NCBI GenBank assembly: GCA_031769625.1
Contig: JAUIMM010000126.1
Location: 5,604,001-5,668,000 of the forward strand
From: Taudactylus pleione
Lineage: Eukaryota; Chordata; Amphibia; Anura; Myobatrachidae
Reading direction: 5' to 3'
Length of the DNA stretch: 64,000 bases
The position numbers were made by a program, and so were the translations under genes. Position 1 is the first letter of the stretch. Every line of letters begins with the position of its first letter. Of this stretch, positions 43,332 to 54,099 are shown in pieces. The notes beneath the pieces are model-generated. The model did no database searches, was not told where the DNA came from, and was given only the letters and a program-made list of their open reading frames with translations.

Positions 43332-43961
43332 TTAGTTAAAACGTAACTTGTATTTAATATATGTATTGATAAATCAACTAAACAAGCAAAATATGAAAAA
43401 CAAGACATAGACTAGGATAAGTGTCAAAAGAAATTAAATAAAAAAATGTGTTAAAACAAAAAGTCCAGTTGTGTGTCTTTTATTATTTGGATAATATTAT
43501 GTGTCTCTAACAGTATATTTGAATATGTAAGTGTGTTGTATTGTCTGTTTTTAGATCAGTTAGTAAGCGGGGGCCCTTGCGAGTCACATTACAGATAGTG
43601 GATGCATGAGGCTGTGCTGAATGGAATGGAAATCTGTGACCATATATAAAGCAACATACACTATGAGAAATCTTCAATATCTATTGACTCACTAACTAAC
43701 TCAGTTTTTGTGGATGTGTGCAGATACTTTGTTACAACATATATGAACACAATGCAGGCAGTGTATACATGAAGCTGTGCTGAACAGGATTAAGCTGTTA
43801 CCGCTTGAAAACCTGTGAACTCATTATTTATTGAGTTTATGTGGTTTCAGATGGATACATTGAGAAATTTACATGAACAATAAACCAACTCATATCAAAC
43901 ACTGAATACAGTGTTATTGTACACAAACCACTGATCAATCTGTGCTGGCCTAACTAAAAAG
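43332..43961. other. AT-rich non-coding DNA
   Basis: No coding or RNA feature seen. Confidence 0.45.
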
Positions 43962-44155
43962 TAGAGATGTGCGGGTTCGGTTTTACTCAGATTTACTTGG
44001 ATATGTTTGGATCTGAAAACTGGCATTTTATTGGCTATCGGCTATCACGTGTTTTGGATAGCCAATAAAATAAATCCAAACTAATCCGAACTTGCGATAA
44101 TTTTGGGCGAAAAGAACTGAGTAAATCCGAGTAAAACCAAACCCTCACATCTCTA
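43962..44155. mobile_element. hAT-type MITE, 194 bp, with perfect 8-bp duplication
   Basis: TAGAGATGTGCGGGTTCGG and its inverted match (ending CCTCACATCTCTA) bound the element. CTAAAAAG flanks it exactly on both sides (43954-43961 and 44156-44163). The centre is a strong dyad, TTTTATTGGCTATC with GATAGCCAATAAAA. The ends resemble those of the hAT element at 23901. Confidence 0.9.
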
Positions 44156-44986
44156 CTAAAAAGTACACATATATTGTATATACAAACAAATAATAATCAA
44201 TATAATAGCAGGGATTGAGAATATATAATTTTTAAGGGCTGGAAATCTATATTTTTGAAGGTATCTCCAGTTTTTGTGTAATATGATGTTAATAAATATT
44301 CTATAGGTCTGTGCACATTGGTTACTCATCTGTATATATTATATATGCCCAAATATAAAGGCTAATTAAACAAATCAAGTAATATAGTGAAACTACACAT
44401 CCAGTACATGTTATATTTGACCTAAAGAATACACTGCAGGATAACTTTCCTTACACATTTGTACCTGGATCTGTGCTCAGTTAAGGTGCCCATACACGGT
44501 GCGATTTGCAAGTGATTGACACAGCGGGCCTGATTCAGACCCGCTCGTAAGCGCATAGTGCTCACAAGTGGGTCGATGGTGGCCCAGTGTGCATGCGCGG
44601 TGTGCAAGCCCCGAAGCGAGCGCAAAAAGCACTCGCTCCGTGGCTCACTATAAAAGGGGTGGCTGTTGATGTTGATTGACAGCTCGGCCCATTATGTAAG
44701 CATGGTGGGGGGTGGCCTCACAAATGGAGGCGTTCCCATGCGAACGCCTGCCGTTTGTGGGCAGACCCACTGACATCTATTAGAGCCAGAAGCTCTCTGG
44801 GGCTTGCGGCCATGAGACCCTACCACAAGGGTCTCATTGCAAGCCCGATTGTTGTGATGGTCTTGACCATCGCGACCATCATCCTGGCCACTCGTAATAG
44901 CTGTGGGTGGTCACCCACAGCTATGCGAGTGGCCAGGAGGCCACAACTAAAAAAACCAGCATAACTGGGGGAAGAATCTGGTCCTA

Positions 44987-46138
44987 TTGACGAGGTATAT
45001 AGACGATGTATTTTGCATAAGGCAAGGACCGCTAGACAACCTCACAAACTTCCTAGCCCACATCAACAACAATGTCAGAAATCTAAAATTCACAACACAA
45101 TACAGCAAAACAGACGTCAACTTTCTGGACCTACATATTTTCATCGACGAGCACAAAATACACACCAGGACCTTTCACAAACCGGTAGACGTCAATAGTT
45201 TAATTCTATCAGACAGTGGACATCACCCTAACTGGCTCCAAAACATACCCAACAGCCAGTTTAAACGCGTCAGACGCAACTGTACCAAACTAACAGACTA
45301 CTACGAACAAGGAAACCAAATGAAGGAGCAGTTCATAGCCAAAAACTACAACAGCAAAGCACTCCAGGAAACTCTAAACAAAATAGGAAACGAGGGACGC
45401 TCACCACTACTACAATATAAACCCATTAAGACACAACACACGGAAGACATACCATTCATAACGCAATACAACACTAGTGCAACAAGGATAAAACAAGTAA
45501 TTAGGAAACACTGGAATTTGCTGCTTAAGGACGAAACACTGGCCATGATACTCCCCACACACCCAAAGGTACTTTATCGCAAGGCCCCAAACATCAAAGA
45601 CAAATTAGTTCGCAACCACATACCCCCATCCTCACTGACACAAATCACCATAGATCACGAACCCCTCAAGAAAGGCTTCTACCACTGCGGGACATGTACC
45701 AACTGCCGGACACTGGGACACAGGAGCACCAAACCCACAATCACATTTTCTTCATCGAGAACAGGAAACACCTACAATATCCAGGAACACATAACATGCA
45801 ACACCAGTCACGTGATATACATGCTACAATGTCCATGCAACCGTCAGTACATAGGACGCACAATAAGACCCCTCAAAAGGAGAATCGCAGAACACATAAG
45901 AGGCATAAAAAACAAGACAGATACCCACAACGTCCCTCTACACTTCCAAGAAAAACACGCTAGTAACATAAAAGGCATGACATTCACAGGCATCAAAGCA
46001 CTGAACAAAAACTGGAGAGGAGGAGACGTACTTAAAAGACTCAATAAAGAAGAACTTAAATGGATTTTCACCATGCAAATGTTCGCACCTAACGGCCTGA
46101 ATATTGATAATGAAATCAAATCAGTCATAGCCTGTTAG
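44987..46138 (+). pseudogene. PLE4 RT C-terminus with GIY-YIG endonuclease, open frame
   Basis: A 383-codon uninterrupted frame. RYIDDVFCI holds the RT catalytic pair, VNFLDLHIF is the next RT motif, and the thumb follows. Next come the linker VLYRKAPNIKDKL, the Cys cluster CGTCTNC, and the endonuclease SHVIYMLQCPCNRQYIGRTI with RRIAEHIRG. The C-terminal motif is FAPNGLNIDNE. Fingers and most of the palm are missing because of 5' truncation, so no RT activity is expected. The lack of stops suggests a fairly recent insertion. The ATG at 44987 is incidental. Confidence 0.9.
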
Positions 46139-48105
46139 ACTCACACCCGTAAGGACAGGTCCCAATAAACAGGAACACACCCACATACTACCACTTACCT
46201 AGGACCACCCAATCACTCCACCCCATAAGGAATCCTTTTCTGTGACCCCAATTGTACCTACACATACCAACGCACTTGCACCATGACACTCAAACAGCGA
46301 TCCACAAGCGGACCCCACATCCCACCCAACCATTTCAGCGTTCACCCAACATTACCACACTACCACACAGAACTGCTGGGCAGCATACATCACAGGCATC
46401 CACACAATGACGAACCTCGACACACAACCACCCCCACAACAATACACATGAGACACCAGAACACTGAGCCCCCCTATACCCACACCCCAACCCTCACCAC
46501 AAATTTTTATGAGCCAACACCGGGCTCAATGCCAACACTTCCCCCAGTTTCATACCCCACCGCACACACACCTAGTACAACGACTCTCCCATCGGGCTGT
46601 TAATCACACATCATGGTCGCATCCCCCTACATCTGCTACATTAACTCTCATCATGGTAACCACTTCACTTCTATCACAATGCGCCTGCCCAAGCAACTCC
46701 TAGAAGAGCTTGACTTACGAGATCGTGCACAGGGACTTCCCCTCCACTGAGGCACATATCGCGCTACACATGTTCATAAATGTGACACACCAACCACACA
46801 ATTTTTAGTTTAAGTTGAGTTTAATCCATGCCACAAGACCATACATGGGAACTCCCCCGCACATAGGGGTCAATCGCGCAATATACTCCACACATAACGC
46901 CCGTGGTAACTCTATATCCGATGTAGAGGGTGGTACCATGGCAACGAGCATCAACACCGGGATCCCCCCCCCTGATAGGCAGCACCAAACCACGTGACTC
47001 TATGACACAGGGGTTTATCTGGACATACACACCAAACGGCGCGTCACACATCCCCGGTTCACATGACCTATCAGACCCTCACACAATAGGTCCAAGCACG
47101 CACGTGGACCGGTGATGTCAGAGGGGAACCCGACGTTACCACGACAACGCTCACCTCCCCGCAAGCCCGGCCATTACCACGTGGAGGTAACTCCGCGCCT
47201 ACACACAACCAGGTCACGCTCACAGCAGAAGCACAGTACTCAATGATTATAATATTACAAATGTCAATCACCGACACTGCCCCCATCCTACCAACTGCAT
47301 CCTACCCAGATCAGCCCCACTGGCTCCGATAGGTCACACAACTTAATGGATACACCCACACACCTACCCTCCACCTCTATAGCACCTTTCAGTTCACCAC
47401 TCAGTAACTCCTTGATAAAGGCCTCAGGCCGAAATGCATTGGAGAACAATCCCCCCACACACAACTGCTGCATCACCACATGATTGGTGATAATCACCAC
47501 CCCACCAAAGGTGGGACAGAACTTTACGCGGACCGCCGCATCACCCCAACCCTCGGAACAGTGACGGGCCCGCAGGGTGCCACCAACCACTGGATGCACA
47601 CCGGAGAACACACCTACTGTGCACCAACCAGGGACAGCAAACCTACCGGTAGGTAACAACGCAACAGTGCGGGATGCCGCCATTATCACTGTACGGGACT
47701 TCCTTGACAACACACACATCCTGGTCCGCTAAGACTTAGACCATAGGTCCAGCAAAGGGGACGTGCAGAAGTAAGAGCCACACGGCAAGGAGCCCCCTAA
47801 AAGGGCCCACCAACTCCCTGACCAGGATCTACAGGAACTACCTACTCATCCCCAACCCATCCCACGAAACCACCTGGGGAGCATTGTGCCTCACCAATAA
47901 ACAGGTTGGATTCAAATCACTTACAGTGTCTGGCTCATCATTTGCGTATCACCCATCTACCTATACCAAGTTAAACACCGACACACGACACCCCAATAAC
48001 ATTCCTTCCATCTTTCCCCCCCCTTTTTTGATTTCCCCTATACCATATTATTCCCCCTCCCTCCCCCGAACACACACTAAGGAGCGCACGTGTACGCCTT
48101 CTTAA
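46139..48105 (+). other. PLE4 3' non-coding region with hammerhead-like core
   Basis: About 2 kb, C- and A-rich on the plus strand, with no credible gene. At 47411-47433, TTGATAA is followed by a perfect GGCC/GGCC stem with a 3-nt loop and then GAAA. That is the hammerhead core layout with a changed box 1. The 143-residue minus-strand frame over it (47288-47719) shows no domain and is probably chance. Confidence 0.6.
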
Positions 48106-48173
48106 AAAAAAACAGCGCCCACCCTGATTCAGAGCGAGCGGTCTTTCAGAGCGTCTGGCTCTGAATCAGGGCC

Positions 48174-49600
48174 AGAGCACGGACAGGATCAGTGAGAGAC
48201 CCGTCTGTGCTACTGTGTATTTCAATGACACAGATGCATGCATGGACCAGGAGATCTGTGCTACAGTATATGCATTTGTGTCATTGACACAGAGCATGGA
48301 TGGAAGCAGTAAGAGACCTGTCTGTACTGCTGCTGCAAAAAAAAAACCTGTGTAAAAAAAGAAAAAAAATGGCATCCCCCAAAAAAAGAGCAACCAGCCC
48401 TAGGCTTTTAGTGACCCAGTGCTGTTGTGCTTAAATACAGGGGACAAATGATGTAGGGCTTCCTTGTATTTAAGCACAACCATCACTGGGCTAGTCAGAA
48501 CCAGCCCTGGTTGCCAAAATACAGGGGACAAATGATGTAGGGTTCTCCTGTATTTTGCATACATTTGCAAATATATGAATAAGCGCCAGGCCAGCTTCAA
48601 GGCTCCTCTATACTGGCGTCCCTAACATTATGGGGTTCACGTCTGAGACGCATATTCATATATTTGCAAATGTATGTAACTAATACCTCTGAATTTCTAT
48701 TATTATGTAGGATTCAAGTATTTTTGTTGATATTGCAGCAGTGTGCTGGAGGGCAAATCCCTTTTTTTCTGAAGTATGTGTACATGTGTGAGTGTATGTA
48801 TGTTTAATAAACTTATACTTTGTACGGTGTGTGTCCTGTGTTTATTTTAATATTGCTTTTGATTTGGAACTACAGGTACCAGCAGGCCCGTATTGCCCCA
48901 CATGCTGATACTTGTGGTACTCCAAATACCAGCATGTGGGGAGGCTTGCTGGGATCTGCAGTTCCACAGCAAAAGACAATATTTTTACTTTTATCAAATG
49001 CGCTACACCACACTATTAACCTGGCACCCAGCACACCAGGGATAGCCCTGGGCTATCAGCCTAGGCCTCATGTGCCCTGGAGAGGGGGACCCCTTTATTG
49101 AGGGGGGTCCCCAGCTGCACAGGAATCCCTGGCCTGGACTGACTATGGGTAAGTGTTAATGCTTTGGCTGGGGGGCCCAGTGAAAGGGCTCCCCTGGCTG
49201 TGACATTAGCCCCCCACTAGAAAAAGTCCAGTGCTGGATCTGGATAATACTGGGGGATCCTACTAATTTTTTTCCCCTGTATTTCCACTACCATGACTGG
49301 ATCAGAGCCCAGTGCTGGTTGTGCAAAATACATTTGACCCCGTATTTTGGCAACCAGGGCTGGTTCTGACTAGCCTGGTGCTAGTTGTGCTTAAATACAG
49401 TCGTTTGTGCCCTGTATATATGCACATCCAGCACTGGGTCACTAGTGCTAGTTGCTCTTTGGGGAGGGGGGGCACACCATTTTTTTCTTTATTTACACAG
49501 GTTTTTTTTTTTACCACAGTAGCACAGATGGATCTCTCACTGATCCCGTCGGTGCTCTGTGTCAATGACACAGATACATGTAGTGACTAAAGTGACTAAA
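48174..49600. repeat. Foldback repeat, about 1.4 kb, unidentified family
   Basis: 48282-48560 pairs with 49300-49590 in inverse orientation: GTCATTGACACAGAGCA, then the A-run/CCTGTGTAAA block, then TAGTGACCCAGTGCTG and CTGGTTGCCAAAATAC. Partial extra copies of the end lie at 48176-48215. A smaller hairpin, 48863-48966, sits inside (GGAACTACAGGTACCAGC). No ORF is recognised. Confidence 0.65.
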
Positions 49601-50327
49601 GTCTGTCAACTATTGTACTGTAGGTCTCTGGAGGACTGTTTCTTCGACCCTGGGCTTTTTCCCTGGCCAGACACATTGCATAGTATTTCTCTGCAGAATG
49701 GAAAGGGGTTTCTTATGGTGAATACTGAGGGATAGAGTTTAAAAGGATAACAAAGGTATACAATAAACAGTAAAGACAGATAAAATTACAAAAATTGCCA
49801 TAGATCCTTAAATACAAACAGAAAAATGCATAGGTATGTAATAGAACACAAAAAGAGTAATGGGTGACACAGTGATGGTATAAAAACTGAGAGTACAGAA
49901 AAAGTCTGATTGACTGAGGGAGGATGTGAGCAGCATGGGAGAAGTTCTTAAAGGAATAGTGACAGGAAGTGATCAGGGAAGAGTAGAGGAGCAGGCAAGA
50001 GGTTGTAGATGTAGGGGGAGAAGAGTAGATAATGCTTTTGTGAGTGAGAGGAGTTTGAATTTGATTTGATATAGAATAGGGAGAAAGTGTAAAAGAGGGG
50101 GTAGCAGAGGGGGAGAGGTGAGGGAGGTAAATGAGGCAGGTGGCAGAGTTCAGGTTGAAGGTGAGCAAGGTGAAAGAGATGTAGTCCAGTGCAATATACA
50201 CAAGAAATATATATGTTTGCACCCTGCACACTAGGACTGCAGTTTAGTCGATTCAAAAGGTACACCAAACCTTATACACTAAGCCTACAAGAAAATTGAG
50301 AATAGTCCATAAGTTGATAATTATACT
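49601..50327. other. Non-coding, purine-rich stretch
   Basis: 49900-50170 is strongly purine-rich on the plus strand. The 172-codon minus-strand frame at 49713-50231 is correspondingly Ser/Leu/Thr-rich. It may be the 3' end of a LINE, but I see no decisive motif. Confidence 0.35.
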
Positions 50328-51369
50328 TCTACACTTTTTTTCCTTGGAGTTTTACTGCAATATTGTCCAACAGCTTATTCTTCCCTGGGTTCTTCCCAAT
50401 AATATGGACAGAACTCACCATAGGTAAGTACCGGTATATGCTGTTCCCTGAAAGGTTTCTTTAATGATCTCCTTCTTTGGATTAACCCCACTTGGCTTCT
50501 TACCTTCATCACCCTCTTAATGAAGAGGTACTCACCAATTATCCACCTTGTTTCATTCACAGAAATGTTTCTTTCTGTATTCAATCTCACACCAACAGTC
50601 CTCAAGTTCAAGAAGACATCCAGTTCCTCTTATATAGTCCTTCCTCAGAATGTGATTTGGATAACACAGGAACTGCTTCTTATACCCATACCCATAATTC
50701 CCACTTACAACTAATTACACCTATGCAGTTCAGTAATGATATATAAATTACTCCTATATCATCAATATGTATATATACATCAATAAAATCATAGTGGACA
50801 CATTTAAAACTCCATATAGTTTATACAACTCCATAAAAACCATTTCATACATGCATTACATTCTTAATTGAAAAAAAGTCTAATATGAACCATGTTCCAC
50901 TTGTGTCCTCTCTTTAAGTCTGGGGATTGACTTGGACTATCAAACTGGTATTCATCTCCAGCCCCGCTCCTATTTATATTTCCGGAAAATCCTTATTTGG
51001 ATATATCTCTTCCTCTATGTGGAATGTCCTTTTACTCAGATCTCACATCCACATCTCCTACTCCCTTTCCGGAGTGTGGACCGCACAAACAGCCAGAAGT
51101 GCTGGACTGTTGGAACGCATAGGCGGAAGTGGTCATCGGGCTGGTAAAACACATGGGCAAGGTGGTCATTACATATTTGTAAACAGCCGGGAATCACCTC
51201 CATTATTAGAGACATCCCATCCCCGATATTTGCCAGATACCAAAATGCAAAAAATAAGTTAAAAAAAACACACCATTAGAACACATATTAGTTAAAATAT
51301 ACCTATAAAACCATTTCTATTTAAAATTTTAAAAATTACATAGTAGGTTTGGATATACACAGATACTAT
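50328..51369 (-). repeat. PLE2 left inverted arm (pLTR)
   Basis: Reverse complement of the right arm with scattered changes, e.g. the stretch around CCCGCTCCTATTTATATTTC (about 50963) and GTGGACCGCACA (51077). Its inner edge, GATATACACAGATACTAT, corresponds to the position just after the ORF stop in the right half. Confidence 0.85.
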
Positions 51370-51370
51370 T

Positions 51371-52105
51371 TGTCAGGGTTTGGCCTAGGATTGGCCATTA
51401 CTCACCCCAGCACCGACTTCCCCTGACTTCTTGTGCGGTAAGACGTCAGGTGCAGCGGTGGTTGACGCAATGAGGATTTTGCCTTAGGTGCCATTGGACT
51501 TCCATTTGCAGCTCTGTGACTTGGTTACTGAGGTTGCCATCATGGGTGCAGCCAAGATAGTCTTCATCACCTGACTGTTCCTTCAACCAATGGTAGCATG
51601 GTCTCGGTCAGCTGACACTGAACTCCTATGAACTGCTACCTTAGAGTATATAAGTAGGCTCTGAACACCAGGAAGTTGCCTGTGCAACATCATCACTTCC
51701 AGTGTATGCTTGTTGTCATTCCGTTCCAGGTTCCTGTTCCTTGCTATTACCATCTCAGTGCCACTCTCCGGTGCATTGGGATTCACACCGTGTACTCAGT
51801 GCACATAATCGAGTACAACTGCTGGTTCACTCTCCAGTGCGTCTGAATTAGCACATTGTGTACTCAGTCCACACTATTGAGTACAATTGCTAAACCACTC
51901 TCCGGTGCATCTGAATTTGAATGTTGTGTACTCAGTACACACTATTGAGTACAACTGTTGAACCACTCTCCGGTGCATCTGGATTTGCACACCAGGTACT
52001 CAGTACATTTCCATTCTAGTAATATCTCTGAGTCCACCTCTTGTTACAATGGTGCTCCAGTATCTGCACTCCTTGCAGCCAGCATTCTTCCAGTCAGCTC
52101 AGTCA
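51371..52105 (+). repeat. LTR-like repeat with ~75-bp minisatellite
   Basis: It begins TGTCAGGGTTTGGCCTAGG and aligns with 36383-37523. About three units of about 75 bp (CACTCTCCGGTGCATCTGAA...TGTACTCAGTACACACTATT) lie at 51765-52000, unrelated in sequence to the minisatellite in the other copy. The right end is not defined; the sequence passes into PLE coding DNA by about 52105. Confidence 0.65.
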
Positions 52106-52625
52106 CCACCCTCCTCCAGTGCCATTTAATCTCTGTTAGTTTGTTGATCATAGCTATAGTATCCTTAACATAGGAGGGAGTTTTCTTTACTATGGGCTGA
52201 AGTACATTAGCTATAAACCTCAATAAGTTCGACAAGATAGAATTGGTCCCTGCTACAATTGGTCTATAGGGTGGTTTAACCAAACTTGTGTGGATCTTGG
52301 GAAGACCATCTATAACCAGAATAGATGGCTTGTTGATATTTACCTATGATCTCTCCACCTCCAGAATCATTCCTCTAGAAGTATACATTGCCAGAAACAC
52401 TTCAAACTTTTTAATTATCCCCAAACTGGGATTTCCCCTTAAATTTTTTATAGGTACTGCTGTCTAACAATTGTCTAATAATCTCAGCATTGTAATATTC
52501 TAGATTTAGAATCACAAATCCCCCCCTTATCATCGGGCTTAATCCCATTTTCTTTATTATATTTAAGGGATTGTATTGCTTCTTTTTCTTTTTCTGACAA
52601 ATTTCTCTTTTTAATGGGGTTACAG
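52044..52625 (-). pseudogene. PLE2 N-terminal and early RT fragment
   Basis: On the minus strand from 52625: SEKEKEAIQSLKYNK, then KPDDKGGFVILN (the conserved DKGG block), then broken frames, then PPYRPIVAGTNSILSNL and VLQPIVKKTPSYVKDT, an early RT motif. Several frameshifts and stops. It ends before the catalytic motifs. It is oriented opposite to the C-terminal half of the same element. Confidence 0.8.
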
Positions 52626-52632
52626 AGGCATA

Positions 52633-54092
52633 CAGTACCAGTCAAAAGTTTGGACACACCTTCTCATTCAATGGTTTTTCTTTATTTAAATTATTTTTAA
52701 CATAGATTAATACTGAAGACATCAAAACTATGAAAGAACACAAATGGAATTATGTTGTAAACAAAAAAGTGTTAAACAAACCAAAATATGTTTTATATTT
52801 TAGATTCCTCAAAGTAGCCTCCTTTTGCTTGGATGACAGCTTTGCACACTCCTAGCATTCTCTCAATCAACTTCATGAGGTAGTCTCCAGGAATGGATTC
52901 CCAACAGTCTAGAAGGAGTTCCCAGAGGTGCTGAGAACTTGTTGGCTGCTTTTCCTTCACTCTGCGGTCCAACTCATACCAAACCAGCTCAATTGGGTTT
53001 AGGTTGGGTGATTGTGGAGGCCAGGTCATCTGACACAGCACTCCATCACTTTCCTTCTTGGTCAAGTAGCCCTTACATAGCCTGGAGGTGTGTTAGGGGT
53101 CATTGTCTTGTTGAAAAACAAATGATGGTCCCAGTAAGTGCAAACCAGATGGAATGGCATGGCACTGCAGAATGCTGTGGTAGTCAAGCTGGTTAAGTGT
53201 GCCTTGAATTTTGAATAAATCACCAACAGTGTCACCAGCAAAGCACCCCCACACCATCACACCTCCTCCTCCATGCTTCACAGTGGAAACTACACATGCA
53301 GAAACCATCCGTTCACCTTCTCTGTGTCTCACAAAGACACGGTTGGAACAAAAAATCTCAAATTTGGACTCATCAGAACAAAGTACAGATTTCCACTGGT
53401 CTAATGTCCATTCCTTGTATTTCTTGGCCCAAACAATTCTCTTATTTTTGTTGTTCATCCTCAGCAGTGGCTTCTTCGCAGCAATACGACCATGAAGGCC
53501 TGATTCACGCAGTCTCTTCTGAACAGTTGATGTTGAGATTTGTCTGCTACTTGAACTCTGTGAAGACTTTATGTGGTCTCTAATCTGAGGTGCTGTTATG
53601 TAGCAGTTTCTGAGGCTGGTAACTCTAATGAACTTATCCTCTGCAGCAGAAGTAACTCTTGGTCTTTCTTTCCTGGGGCAGTCCTCATGAGAGCCTGTTT
53701 CATCATAGCATTTGATGGTTTTTGCAACTGCACTTGAGGATACATTCAAAGTTCTTGAAATTTTCAAACACGTTAAGAAGGCAAGTAATTCCACAGATTG
53801 ATTCTTGACATGGCACACCTGTTAATTCAAAACCATTCCAGGAGACCACCTCATGAAGCTGATTGAGATAATGCCAAGAGTGTGCAAAGTTGTCATCAAA
53901 GCAGAAGGGGGCTACTTTGAGGAATCTAAAATAGAAAACATATTTTGATTTGTTTAACACTTTTTGTTTACAACATAATTCCATATGTATTCTTTCATAG
54001 TTTTGATGTCTTCAGTATTAATCTACTTTGTTGAAAATAATTTAAATAAAGAAAAACCATTGAATGAGAAGATGTGTCCAAACTTGGTACTG
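52633..54092 (-). mobile_element. Tc1-like transposon, nearly intact, with long inverted repeats
   Basis: The ends CAGTACCAGTCAAAAGTTTGG and CCAAACTTGGTACTG are flanked by TA. The inverted repeats are about 250 bp long (52633-52895 with 53836-54092), so the right repeat contains a copy of the transposase C-terminal coding sequence. One transposase gene on the minus strand. It is inserted into PLE2. Confidence 0.9.
52793..53818 (-). pseudogene. Tc1 transposase, DD34E, single premature stop
   Basis: One reading frame covers nearly the whole protein on the minus strand, broken only by a TAA right after QQDNDP (about 53093-53095), where a Lys codon is expected. Catalytic Asp in VLCSDESKFEIF, second Asp in VFQQDNDP, Glu in SPNLNPIELVWYEL. 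An N-terminal helix-turn-helix (ISRTLNVSSSAVAKTIKCY) and basic hook are present; the family start upstream of 53818 is damaged. Among the three Tc1 copies it is the best preserved. Confidence 0.9.
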
Positions 54093-54099
54093 TATAAAG

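Larger units (their letters stand above)
44961..48105 (+). mobile_element. Penelope-like element PLE4, 5'-truncated
   Basis: It starts inside RT just before the YIDD motif, runs through the GIY-YIG endonuclease (stop at 46136-46138), and then has about 2 kb of non-coding 3' sequence. Both sides carry an A-rich direct repeat (AAAAAAACCAGC at about 44949-44960 and AAAAAAAAACAGC at about 48104-48115), which I take as the target-site duplication. Truncation at the 5' end is typical of target-primed insertion. Confidence 0.8.
44526..48173. mobile_element. Hairpin-chain MITE A3, split by PLE4
   Basis: The left part (44526-44960) is the A-type element in reverse orientation: GGGCCTGATTCAGACCCGCT, the AGGCGTTCCCATGCGAACGC hairpin, the GATGGTC/GACCATC hairpin, and the CTATGCGAG/CTCGTAATAG hairpin. 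The right part (about 48112-48173) holds the terminal hairpin CCCTGATTCAGAGC...GCTCTGAATCAGGG. Comparison with A2 shows the two parts are adjacent in an uninterrupted copy; PLE4 lies between them. Confidence 0.85.

Noticed and set aside
46283..46603. 106-residue Thr/Pro/His-rich frame after the PLE4 ORF
   Set aside because: Composition follows the C- and A-rich DNA; no domain or start context.
47288..47719. 143-residue minus-strand ORF in the PLE4 3' region
   Set aside because: No recognisable domain, opposite to the element's sense, and overlapping the hammerhead-like motif.
49713..50231. 172-residue minus-strand ORF as a real protein
   Set aside because: Composition mirrors a purine-rich tract; no motif decisive for a LINE or any other family.
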